Of a stretch of 64,000 bases of DNA, positions 51,801 through 60,650 are shown one piece after another. Under the pieces are notes generated by a model. It saw only the letters and a program-made list of their open reading frames with translations, was not told the DNA's origin and did not search any database. The position numbers and the translations under genes are program-made. The first letter of the stretch is position 1, and each line of letters starts with the position of its first letter. This DNA is from Prunella strophiata (Eukaryota; Chordata; Aves; Passeriformes; Prunellidae), in contig JAZBQD010000030.1 in NCBI GenBank assembly GCA_036583965.1, forward strand, positions 88,581,300-88,645,299. The letters are read 5' to 3'.

Positions 51801-54800
51801 TAAAACAGGTTTTAATAAAATACCATTATCTTAGTCTATAAGCAGCAAATTATTCTATTTCAAATTTCTGTATTTAATCTACCAATTGATTCAGTTGTCT
51901 CTGAAAGCACTGCATTTTACCTTTTATGTATGACATCTTATATAGAAGTACAAAGCTGCTGTATAACTGTAGTTATACAACCATAAATCACATCTCTGGT
52001 CAGATTACAACCAACCAAATAAAACTGTAAACATGAGGATGTGAGACAAAAATGGATCACATTTTTTGCCCACAAAATATTAGAGGAGTATTTCTTGGGA
52101 AAAAAGGTCAGTTAGATTTCTTCCAATTAGTGCCACAATGGATACTCCAGTGACCCAACTGAAAGTTAAACAATGAAATCAACTGTCAGAAAATTTAAAC
52201 CTGTAGTTCCAATAAACATATATATCTACACTGACTATCAGGTACCTAATCTCCCCAAGATGTGTCTTTTATTTAGTTTAGTTTGTTTCCAGTAGGGGTT
52301 AAAATGTGTACTCACATGACATCTAGCTGCAAGGTAGCGACATGCCTCATACAACTGAAAGAAAAGTTTCATACACATCAATTACAAAGAGAGAACATGT
52401 TTGCTTACACTGCCCGAGTCCCTTTTGCTCTCTCCTTTTTCAGTACCATGGCTCCTTCACCCCTTTCAGCACCAAAAGCCCTTCCTGACCAAGCCTATAA
52501 CACTTTCTCTACTACTAAACTCTCAAAGGACACTTGACTGTGTCTTTACCACTTGTCATCAGAGCAGAAGGAAAACTGACACAACTACATCTGAAGTGAC
52601 AATCCACCTTCCCCTACCTGCTGCAGTTACATCCTCAGACCCCTTCTCTTTTCTGTGACCCTGTCTGGGGACAATGCTTTAAACCTGACCGATTGAACAC
52701 AGGGCCTTATAAACTAAATAATGCAGCTTTCTTAATTACTTTTCTTACTGTGATAGTGAAGAAGTCACTGTGGTTAGCAGCAGAGCCTTAAAAGAGGGGT
52801 GACAGTAGCATGTGTTTGACTAAAATGACTTACCTTATCCAACTTCCGTGATCGAAGGGCGTGTGCTGCCCTGTGATACTGAGCTGTTAGGTAAAGACAT
52901 TGGGCCAACCAGTAGATATCCTGTGGCTCCTCTAAAATAAAAGAACAAATTATAAACCATTACTTTACAATACAGCTTCAAACATTTTAATACAGGATGT
53001 TCACTTTTGCTTCACTAGAGAAGTATCTTCCCCCTTACTCTAGCACCCGACTGAGTTACAAAATTTTAATTCTAAATATGTATAAAGTACTTACAGTATC
53101 TATCAGTGAGAGATTAAAATGAAAGGATAATCAGATTTTAACTTTAAAGATCACTGGACAGCAAATACAAAGAACATCAAAATAGAGATGTATCATGAGA
53201 AGGAGACAACAGTGATACAGATTAAAAAAGCAGCAGCTGCAGGTTACCCTGGTCTTGGACATAGGGCAGAAAAAAAACAACCCATAAATGTCTCTCTCAA
53301 TAAAAAGATCAGTGGGAACCTAACAACAGTGAAAGCACTAGACTTCCATAGCTTGGAGCTGCAATTTCAGAAGCACAGCTTACTACCCTCCTACCTCGCT
53401 GGCAACCAAAGCCTTTGTGGGATCAAGTCCCTGGAATCACTTTAAGAAGCGTAAGTGCTGGTGGTCGTGGACAGGATCAAGTCCCTCTCAATGTAAACAC
53501 ACTTTGTACTTGTCACCCAGGGCAACCCTGACTCCTGTGGGAAACCACCATGGTCTCTCCTTGCTCTTGTTTTTTTGTTGCTTAAGTGAGGCAAACCTTA
53601 AGGTTTGTTCAAACATGAATTTTAACACAAAGTTCAAAAGGCAAGGAAGATGAGCTCTGCTCTGTTTAGGAGAATGGCATTCCAAAGATCACAAAAATGC
53701 ACTTAAACCAAACTCCAAACATCAATATTTGGCCACACAGCACTAAAACCCCACCAAAACACAACACTATCAGAAAGAAGTTAATAAAATACAATGTGAA
53801 AAGCAACCGCTTACCATGAGAGAGTGAAGCTACTTTGTCAGCCCAAAACAGGGCACTTTGATACTGCTGCTGTAAAAGAATGATAGAAATAATTAGTATT
53901 CATTTGGGGTTAGCTTTTCTGAATAATTTTGAAATACATTGTACATCAGTCAGATCTAATATCTTGTGCATGTAATCTCTAATGAATGGTGATACACATT
54001 TCAGATCTCTGTAACTTAAAAAATAGTTCAAAAGGGCCAAATACTGCAGGTATCTTTGACCAAAAGTTACTTGCTGTGTAAGTATGGCAATTGGTCATTA
54101 CTTGAATTGCCATCACTGAAAAAGTAGCAAGAATCCCCATCTGCAGTTAAAAAAAATGTTATATTTTAGAAGAATGAGAACACTGTATAAAAAAGGGCAC
54201 CAAAACTACTTCAGGCAACTTCAGCAGCACTATCTCTGATAAAGAAATGTTCATTCTCCAGTCAAGATGCTTCAGCGTCACATAAATCCATAGTGAATGC
54301 ACGCATTTCCCTTTATTCTTGGATACACATTTTCACTCTTGAGACTCCAGTTTGGCAGAAGTGAGTGAAATAGGTAAGAGTGGTGGCAACCAGAGATCAG
54401 ACAGAAGCAGAATTTGCAGGTATATCCCACTGACCCAGCTAAAGTTGCCACCAGGCAAAATCTCACAGAACTGGCTGGGGTTATCTCTTGAGAAGATCAC
54501 CAGGCATTCTTGCTGTTCCTTCTTATCCCAATCCATGCAATGAAGCCTAATATTGTTCCCAGGATGTGCTGGACACTTAACAAACACCCTGCCATTGCAA
54601 GGATCTGTAAGACTTTACAAGAGCATGCAGCAAGAGGACAAGGGGAAATGGATTAAATCTGAAAAATAGAGTAGATTTAGATTAAGTTTTAAGAGGAAGT
54701 TCTTTGCTGTGAGGGTGGTGAGGCACTGGAACAGGTTGCTCAGATAAACTGTGGAGTGTTCAAGGCCAGGTTGGATGAGGCTCTGAGCAGCCTGGTCCAG

Positions 54801-56693
54801 TGGAAGGTGTCCCTGTCCCTGGCAGGGGGCTGGAACCAGGTGGTCTTTCTGGTCCCTTGCAACCCAAACCACTCTGTGGTTCTCTGAGCAAGCCTTGAGG
54901 GCTTCTCTCCTGTCCTGCACCACTGCAGTTGAGGAGTTAGTTCAGAACCTCAGAGACTGGTTTGTGCTTTTGGAGTGCAGGTCTGGCAGTCTGTTCTGAA
55001 GTGCACACACTGATGGCAGCCCAGTCCTCATAAAGCACTACATGACCTGAGTGGTCTCTTCTATCATGTGTTCCTACATTTCCTACTTAATGGGGATTAA
55101 TAATACCTAGCAAATTTGTCAAGAGAACAGTTTGGTTTCAATCTGCACTCCCAAGGGGGAAAAAAATCCACAAAAACTCACCAACCAACCCCACACACAT
55201 TTAACAGCTGTCTATAAGAATAGAGATTTAAATTATTACCTCAACACCACAAAAGAAAGGTATAATCCAGGCCTACCAGGCACTGCATGACTTCTGTTGA
55301 GCAGTTTTACAACACTACAGGATGACCCATTATTACACAAAAACAGTGACTTCATGATCCTCCTGATGCCCCTTCCTCAGAAGTGCACAGTTGTCTCTAC
55401 AGCTGTGTGGCAAAACAGCTTGGTGAAACAGCTTAACACAAATGAGAACAGCAAACCAAACCAACCAAACCTACCAAATTAGCTTAGGTCCCTAATCTGC
55501 CTTTCAATCAGTCTTGCTGGCCACAGAGAGAAATGCCTTTGCTGATTTAAGGGGTGTGCTTTTCTCAGCAGTGATGCCTGCACCAAGTCTGAACTGGAAG
55601 TAGTGCAGAACAGTTTGATGCTACATTTAACCCAACTTATTTATGCATTTTTCCTTTTGTGTCTACTTTTTTTTCTTTTTTTTGCCCTGCAGCAACAAAT
55701 GAAAACAACCCTGCCCTCCTAAGAGCCATCTGCAGCACTGCAGGAGTGTGATGGGCAGCTTAATCACCAGGTAGAGAATCACAGAATGCTCTGGGTCAGA
55801 AGAGACCTTAAAGATTGTCTAGATCTGTCTAAGGGGCAGATACACCTTCCACTAGACCAGGCTGCTCTAAGCCTCATCCAGCCAGGCCTTGGACACTTCC
55901 AAGGATGGGGCATCCACAGCTTCTCTGGGCATCCTGTTTCAAGTTCCACCCTCTCCACCCCCACAGTAGGGAACTTCTTCCTAATACCTATTCTAAACCT
56001 AACTCCTCTTAGCTTGAATCCATCCCCCCTTGTAACGATCATAGAATCATTAAGGTTGGAAAAGATCCAAGAGAATCAAGTCCAACCTTTGCCACGAAAC
56101 CAGTATCACCAAGAGCCATGTCCACTTCCAAGAAGGGTGACTCCACCAGTGCCCCGGGAAGTCGGTTCCAATGCCTAATCACCATTTCAGGGATGAGATT
56201 TTTTTTTTTTTTTTTTTCTGATGTCCAACCCGAGCCTGCCCTGGTGCGATAGAGGCCATGTCCCCCTGCCTTAGGTAGGTACGGCCCAGCTTGCACAACC
56301 CGAGAGGGCGGGATCCTGCAAATCCGCCTTCGCTACACAGCGGCCCCACGGCGGCTCCCCTCCTCCTTCTCCACACGAGGGGGAACCAGGCGAACGCACC
56401 GGGAGGCCCCGGCTCCCGCTGGAGACCCTTCCGGCCCGCCGCAGCCCTCTGTGACCGCCGCTCCTTTCCCCTCCAGGGAGAACGGGGCACCATTACAGAA
56501 TTATTCGCTCTCCGCCGCCGCAGAGGCCGGCGCCGCTCCCCGCCCCGGCCTCCCTCTCTGCGGGAGCCACGCCGAGCGCGGTTTTTCCTCGAGGAAGACC
56601 CGGGGGCCTGCCGCCCCTTCCCCAGCACCGCCGCTGGGCGCTCACCTGGTCGATGTAGTGGCGCACTCGCTTCCTGAGCCGCTCCAGGTTCAT
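36602..56693 (-). CDS. CDC16: CDC16 / APC6, anaphase-promoting complex TPR subunit (18 coding exons, 623 aa)
   Basis: A scaffold subunit of the APC/C ubiquitin ligase, which degrades cyclins and securin in mitosis. CDC16 homodimerises in the TPR lobe with CDC27 and CDC23. Coding exons in order: 56646-56693, 53815-53869, 52834-52931, 52316-52354, 51350-51490, 49852-50011, 49122-49216, 48368-48501, 47247-47326, 45710-45759, 44960-45033, 42926-43051, 42038-42190, 41370-41433, 40854-40915, 38624-38759, 37955-38045, 36602-36867. All introns are GT-AG and each frame closes. The 623 residues compare with 620 in human, and the sequence aligns almost end to end, from MNLERLRKRV to SMSDHST. TPR helices fill about residues 20-540; an acidic Ser/Thr-rich tail follows. 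Single intact copy. Confidence 0.98.
37955..38045 (-). CDS. CDC16: CDC16 coding exon 17
   Basis: Residues 506-535 plus one base of Gly536, ALGLRRDDTFSVTMLGHC onward. The acceptor follows a long T run on the sense strand. Confidence 0.97.
38624..38759 (-). CDS. CDC16: CDC16 coding exon 16
   Basis: Residues 460-505, YEEALEYHRQALVLIPQN and STYSAIGYIHSLMGNFESAI, the most canonical TPR pair in the protein. Confidence 0.97.
40854..40915 (-). CDS. CDC16: CDC16 coding exon 15
   Basis: Residues 440-459 plus two bases of Lys460, VTVDKWEPLLNNLGHVCRKL. Confidence 0.97.
41370..41433 (-). CDS. CDC16: CDC16 coding exon 14
   Basis: Residues 418-439. The split codon gives Asp418 where mammals have Glu; WKTAEKWFLDALEKIKAIG follows. 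Confidence 0.96.
42038..42190 (-). CDS. CDC16: CDC16 coding exon 13
   Basis: Residues 367-417, LYIGLEYGLTNNSKLAERFF and PEDPFVMHEVGVVAFQNG, two TPR helices. Confidence 0.97.
42926..43051 (-). CDS. CDC16: CDC16 coding exon 12
   Basis: Residues 325-366 plus two bases of Gly367, with GPAWIAYGHSFAVESEHDQA, a canonical TPR. The donor is GTCTGT. Confidence 0.97.
44960..45033 (-). CDS. CDC16: CDC16 coding exon 11
   Basis: Residues 301-324 plus two bases of Ser325, VSWFAVGCYYLMVGHKN, a TPR helix. Confidence 0.97.
45300..45446 (+). repeat. Diverged CR1 LINE fragment
   Basis: AGTGACAGCATGGGAAGCAA ... GGTACAAGTTGCAGCACAGG and CAAACACTGGAAAAGGTTGC followed by TCAGAGACACGTAG match the CR1 order (unfit copy, no 3' end). 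It is antisense to CDC16. Confidence 0.6.
45710..45759 (-). CDS. CDC16: CDC16 coding exon 10
   Basis: Residues 284-300, ELFYLSHKLVDLYPNNP. Confidence 0.97.
47247..47326 (-). CDS. CDC16: CDC16 coding exon 9
   Basis: Residues 257-283, VMEKDPFHANCLPVHIGTLV and onward. Confidence 0.97.
48368..48501 (-). CDS. CDC16: CDC16 coding exon 8
   Basis: Residues 213-256 plus two bases of Val257, YNKPSETLIPESVDG to FKMCYKLTS. Confidence 0.97.
49122..49216 (-). CDS. CDC16: CDC16 coding exon 7
   Basis: Residues 181-212, EKELLESLPL to FLFENKLKK. Confidence 0.97.
49852..50011 (-). CDS. CDC16: CDC16 coding exon 6
   Basis: Residues 128-180, including the TPR segment ATYSYKEALKLDVYCFEAF. The donor is the non-consensus GTCTGG, but the split Glu181 is restored by exon 7. 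Confidence 0.97.
51350..51490 (-). CDS. CDC16: CDC16 coding exon 5
   Basis: Residues 81-127, YAAKEHQQALDILDMEEP to DWEMSQSS, phase 0 at both ends. Confidence 0.97.
52316..52354 (-). CDS. CDC16: CDC16 coding exon 4 (39 nt)
   Basis: Residues 68-80, LYEACRYLAARCH, phase 0 at both ends, so skipping would keep the frame. Confidence 0.96.
52834..52931 (-). CDS. CDC16: CDC16 coding exon 3
   Basis: Residues 35-67, EEPQDIYWLAQCLYLTAQ to RSRKLDK. Confidence 0.97.
53815..53869 (-). CDS. CDC16: CDC16 coding exon 2
   Basis: Residues 17-34 plus one base of Glu35. QQYQSALFWADKVASLSH is the first TPR helix pair. Confidence 0.97.
54628..54890 (+). repeat. CR1 LINE 3' end
   Basis: Ordered CR1 blocks: GAGGACAAGGGGAAATGG, GTGAGGGTGGTGAGGCACTG, GAACAGGTTGCTCAGATAAA, GGCCAGGTTGGATGAGGCTC and CCCTTGCAACCCAAACCACT with CTGTGGTTCT at the end. 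Confidence 0.9.
55773..56030 (-). repeat. CR1 LINE 3' end
   Basis: Starts AGAATCACAGAATGCTCTGG and continues with CTAGACCAGGCTGCTCTAAG, CCTCATCCAGCCAGGCCTTG and ATCCACAGCTTCTCTGGGCA, a reverse-oriented CR1. It lies ten bases from the next copy. Confidence 0.9.
56040..56275 (-). repeat. CR1-like LINE fragment with internal T run
   Basis: Begins ATAGAATCATTAAGGTTGGA and has AATCAAGTCCAACCTTTGCC; a T19 run at 56199-56217 precedes CTGATGTCCAACCCGAGCCT. It lies against the CDC16 CpG island. Confidence 0.8.
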
Positions 56694-56880
56694 GGTGCCG
56701 CCTCCGCGCCGCCCGGGATGCCGCAGCCGCCCTGGGACCGCGGGCCGCCCGCCGGTGCAGCGCCCAAACCCGCCCCCCGCCTTCCCTGCCGCCCTCCCGG
56801 AAACAGCGCCCCGAGCGCGGCGTTCCGGGAGCGCTGAGGCCGCCGGGGGCGTCCCCCCGCTGCCTCCACACGCCCCTAAA
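56280..56880 (-). promoter_or_regulatory. CDC16: CDC16 CpG-island promoter and first exon
   Basis: High GC with frequent CpG around exon 1, with no TATA box. CCCGGAAAC and GTTCCGGG (about 56796-56829) resemble ETS half-sites but are not perfect. The island ends sharply at AT-rich DNA near 56880. The 255-codon minus frame through it is an effect of GC richness. Confidence 0.8.
56646..56693 (-). CDS. CDC16: CDC16 coding exon 1
   Basis: Residues 1-16, MNLERLRKRVRHYIDQ, identical or nearly so to the vertebrate N-terminus. The donor is GTGAG. It lies inside the CpG island. Confidence 0.97.
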
Positions 56881-56979
56881 TAAACATGTCGTGGGACTTT
56901 TCCGTACTGTAGAGGGAGAGAAATTTGTGCTGAGGCGCTTCTTCACAGTTTCGAAGTGAAAGATTGTCCGTGGAATGTG

Positions 56980-57216
56980 GCCCGAGGGAATGGCCTGGAG
57001 CTGAGTCAGGGGAGGTTCAGGTTGGATATCAGGAGAAGGTTCTTCACCCAGAGGGTGGCTGGGTACAGGAACAGCTCCCCAGGGAAGTGGTCACAGCACC
57101 AAGCCTGACAGAGCTCAGGATGCATTTGGACAGCGCTCTCAGGCACAGGGTGTGTCTCTAGGGGATGTGCAGGGCCGGGCTTGGGCTCCATGATCCAGCT
57201 CAGCATCCTCTGTGGC
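56980..57216 (+). repeat. CR1 LINE 3' fragment upstream of CDC16
   Basis: Contains CGAGGGAATGGCCTGGAGCT, CAGGTTGGATATCAGGAGAA, TTCTTCACCCAGAGGGTGGC, CCCAGGGAAGTGGTCACAGC and CTCTCAGGCACAGGGTGTG, typical CR1. The 3' end is degraded. It lies about 290 bp upstream of the CDC16 start codon, in the opposite orientation. Confidence 0.88.
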
Positions 57217-57412
57217 TCCTGTCCCTGCCAGCGATCCTGTACAGATCTGCTGCCCTGAGAGCCCCCTTCGGCTGCTGCAGCCTTGTGGTGAAAATGCTCC
57301 CTCAGGACCTTCCAGGGATGGTGGATGGTGTGTCAGGAGGTTTTCTATGAGTCCTGCATCTCCCAGGCATTTTGATCCTAGGGAATCATCCACTAGAACA
57401 CTGCTGAAACAT

Positions 57413-58037
57413 TGTCGGAGGTCTCTCAGGAGCTCGAGATGACCCCGATCTGTTTGAGAGTCTCTGTGTCCCAGCCCAAGAACCGAAGAAGGAGTCAGGA
57501 GTCTTCTTGTGCAGTTTTCAAAGTTGTTTATTATTTCTTATCTAACAGATTTTCTCCCTGACCAGCCGAGATCTGTTCAGCAGGTCAGTTCAAGGCACAC
57601 TGCCCATCTCTGGGGCGGTGTTTTCTTTTTATACTAAAAACTACGTGTACATTATTTACAGTTATTTTCCAATACCTATCACCTATGTTACAGAGTCCAG
57701 CTCTACTCTAAGCCAATCCAAAAGTGCCACCATCACCCAGAAGATGGAGGCTGTGAAGAAGGAGAAAGAAGGACAGAACACACCCAAATTCCACCATCTT
57801 GACCCCCGAACCCTTATTCTAAAAAACCCCAAAATTCTACTTTTTCACCCTGTGATAAACTTATTATTACTCTACTTAATTTTTGTGGCTTGTAACTCTT
57901 CATATAAGGTTGGTAATTTTTTCCATGGCTCAAAATCAAAGGCACAGGGGTCTTGGGCTCTGTGCCAAGGCCTCTGAGCCCCCTGCCAGGGGCTCAAACC
58001 ATCCAGGGCAGCCAGAGGGATGTCCTGAGTTCCGACA
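57413..58037 (-). mobile_element. Solo LTR of an endogenous retrovirus, 625 bp, with 6-bp TSD
   Basis: Reverse-oriented relative of 33159-33778. On the plus strand it starts TGTCGGAGG and ends TTCCGACA. The hexamer AAACAT is duplicated at 57407-57412 and 58038-58043. On the minus strand, TATAAAA (57627-57633) precedes AATAAA (57527-57532), as U3-R-U5 requires. No internal retroviral sequence adjoins. Its transcription direction is the same as CDC16, whose start codon lies 720 bp further on. Confidence 0.93.
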
Positions 58038-58470
58038 AAACATGTCATCTTTCACTGCTGAAACACAAGTAATGTGAGCCATTAAAATGCCTGATTTGAA
58101 GTAATTCAGGTGTTGGCCAATACATCTTGGAGTGGGTATGCATGGGACAGGATGAAGAATCACCTGTGTTTGCTTCCATGGAGGAGGAAGATTTGTGTCA
58201 GGGTTACAGTGTGGAGGAGGCCACAAAGGTGGCAGCTGGTCACAAGCAAACAGTCTCCATTCGAGGAAGATGGATCCATGTGCCCTCTCTTGAATTATTT
58301 GCAGTCTCTGCACTTTGATGTAAAACTGATTTCAGTGATTTCCTCCAGTTATTAGTTCAGCTTTTTACCTCACACTGTGTCACCCTTTGGGAACCAATTC
58401 TCTGGTGCCATTGAGTGTGTGTGCTGCCAAAGGCAGATATTTGTGCCTGCTCTAAAGCATAAATGTATTC

Positions 58471-58610
58471 TGTTTTGTTTGGTGGGGTTTTTTTTTTTTG
58501 TTGTTTTTTTTTTTTTTTTTGGGGGGGGGGGGGTTTGGTTTGTTTGTTTGGGGTTTTTTTGTGGGGTTTTTTTGTTTGTTTGTTTTGTTTTGTTTTGTTT
58601 TGTTTTGTTT
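58471..58610 (+). repeat. G/T-rich low-complexity tract with G13 run
   Basis: Long T runs, a G13 run at 58521-58533, and TTTG and TTTTG tandem units at the right end. It is on one strand only; reading frames across it are artefacts of composition. Confidence 0.9.
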
Positions 58611-59181
58611 TTACTCAACTGCATTTGTAGGTCTGCTACTTTTTAATATTTTGGTAACCAACATCTTGGGGAAAGCAAAATCCTTGTTCATCTTTCCATT
58701 AGGTAGGTCACTTAAGGAAGAGACTAATCCATGTGATAGTGGCTCCTTTGGATCCAACAGTCCTGTCTAGTGAGGGTTATTATTATATTTTACTTCCCTA
58801 AAGACAACTTCTGGGTGTGCAAACACCTTCCATAGCAGGATGCAATCAAGCTTTTGTAACTACAGTTCTCAGAAACCTGTGGCTTGCAATGAGTACTACC
58901 ATTCCACTTGTTGCATTTATTGGTTTAAAATCCTCTTTGAAATCAGTATGGAAATGACAGCATATGTATTCATCAGCTTGTTGTTCTGTCTGTGCACAAC
59001 AAAAGATGTTTGAGTGAGATTTTGATAAAATTTAAAAACTGCTGAGTGGTGGAGCCCATGATTTGTCCTGTGTGGCACATTTCCCTCTTTAACCAGGTGT
59101 AAGAGATCAGTGGCTTCTCTTCAGTGTGAGACAGCAGGGTAGCAAACTGCAGTAATTCAGAGAGAGCAAGATAAATTTAAA

Positions 59182-59425
59182 AATCATAGAATCATACAAT
59201 GGTTTGTGTTGGAAAGGACCTCCAAAGATCACCAAGTTCTAATCCCCCTGCCAAGGGGAAGGATACTTCCCACTAGACCAGGTTGCTCAAAGTCCCATCC
59301 AGCCTGAGTTTGAACATTTCTGGGAATGCAGCATCCACAACTTCTCTGGGCAACCTGTGCCTCACCACCCTCATTGTAAAATGTTCCTTCCTTATATCTA
59401 GTCTGAATCTACCCTCTTTTGATTT
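59182..59425 (-). repeat. CR1 LINE 3' end
   Basis: AATCATAGAATCATACAATG and GTTGGAAAGGACCTCCAAAG open the reversed 3' end. CACTAGACCAGGTTGCTCAA and CTTCTCTGGGCAACCTGTGC follow. Confidence 0.92.
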
Positions 59426-60537
59426 AAATATCTCAGTAGAGAAACTGAGTTTGAAACTTCATGAAATGCAGAACAAGACAATGAAATAAAATATGAAAAT
59501 GAGTAGTTGGTGCTAACCAGTAAGATAGAAATCTTGGCTGGGGAAGAAAAAAAAGATGCACAGGAAGTGTGGGGGTTGGAAGAGAAGAAGATGCTCTTGT
59601 TGGGGATGGGTGACAGTTAAGAACAGCCGTGGTCACCAGGAGCTGCTCCAAAGCACAGAGAGGACCTGTCATCTCTAGGATCTTGGAGTGGTCCAGGGAA
59701 TGCTCTATGAACTGAGGAAACAGGTACAGAAATGCACATAGAAAGTGTTATTTCTCCTTTAGCATCTATCTAGTTCTTACATTGTCAAAGCAGAGTACAA
59801 TATCTCATGTTGCTCCCTAACATGTGTTATGTGCTGCTTTTTTATATTTCCCTGAAAATTTAGCTCATCTGAGTGAGCTATTCCTGGGACTGGAGCTCAG
59901 AGGAATGGTTGCTTAAGCTGTGCTGGGGGGCTCCAGCAGTGTGGCCCTGGGGGCTCTGCTCAGGTGGGCTCCAGTCCCATTTCTTCAACAGGAAGCTGGT
60001 CTGACATCAGCTCTTATGAAGTAGCTGGTCATTCAAAGACAGCAGCCTTTTGGACAGATTCCATCATTTTGCTCCCTCCCTGGGAGTTATGTAGGTGTGT
60101 GAGCAAATAGATGGGGCTGACACTTCATGTTGTGAACAGCAAGATCTTTGCGAAGTGGTGGTTGAGGCTTAGAAATGATTTTAGGTGTGAACAGAGGAAA
60201 TTTTGAATGTTCTGTAGTTTCAAGTAATACGTTTCTCTTTCAGATTCAAAACCAGTAGAGAGCAAAGCTACTGTAACAGTGGTGAGGGTATGGAGAGACA
60301 GTTAAATTGATTTACAAATTTGCACTCAAGTATCTTAAATCTTGACAGGAAGTGGAAGGCTCCACAGTCATAATAAGACTTTCTCACTTTGTGGAAGGTC
60401 CTATATTTTTATCTACACTTAGATATCTTTCTTCTGTTCTAAAAATACCTGTAGACATGGTATGTGCTGGTGCTATCATATAGCTTCTTCCTGCTGCTTT
60501 TACATTACTGTTTCTGAGTCAGTTTGGTGCTTGCACA

Positions 60538-60650
60538 TTTCACAGAATCACAGAACAATTCAGGTTGGAGAGGACTTTTCAGATCATCTAGGTCTAACCT
60601 CCCTGCCATAGGCAGGGTCACCTTCCACCAGATCAGACAAACTTGATCAA
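60538..60650 (-). repeat. CR1 LINE 3' fragment
   Basis: TTTCACAGAATCACAGAACA, then CAGGTTGGAGAGGACTTTTC and CTCCCTGCCATAGGCAGGGT; only the last 110 or so bases of a CR1 remain. Confidence 0.88.

Larger units (their letters stand above)
36868..53814 (-). other. CDC16: CDC16 introns 2-17
   Basis: Sixteen AT-rich introns of 454 to 2094 nt. The only interspersed repeat I recognise is a diverged CR1 piece near 45300-45446 in intron 10. Intron 16 carries A runs at about 38047-38081. The rest shows no repeat family, RNA gene or extra coding exon. Confidence 0.8.
53870..56645 (-). other. CDC16: CDC16 intron 1
   Basis: Contains three CR1 fragments (54628-54890, 55773-56030, 56040-56275) and the 3' part of the CpG island. 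The rest is ordinary AT-rich intron. Confidence 0.85.

Noticed and set aside
56891..56903. NF-kB-like GGGACTTTTCC upstream of CDC16.
   Set aside because: It has one T too many for the usual ten-base site, and a single near-match is expected by chance.
56179..56946. Minus-strand frame of 255 codons over the CDC16 promoter.
   Set aside because: It crosses a CR1 fragment, the CpG island and the CDC16 first exon in a different frame; its Arg/Gly/Ala-rich composition reflects GC content.
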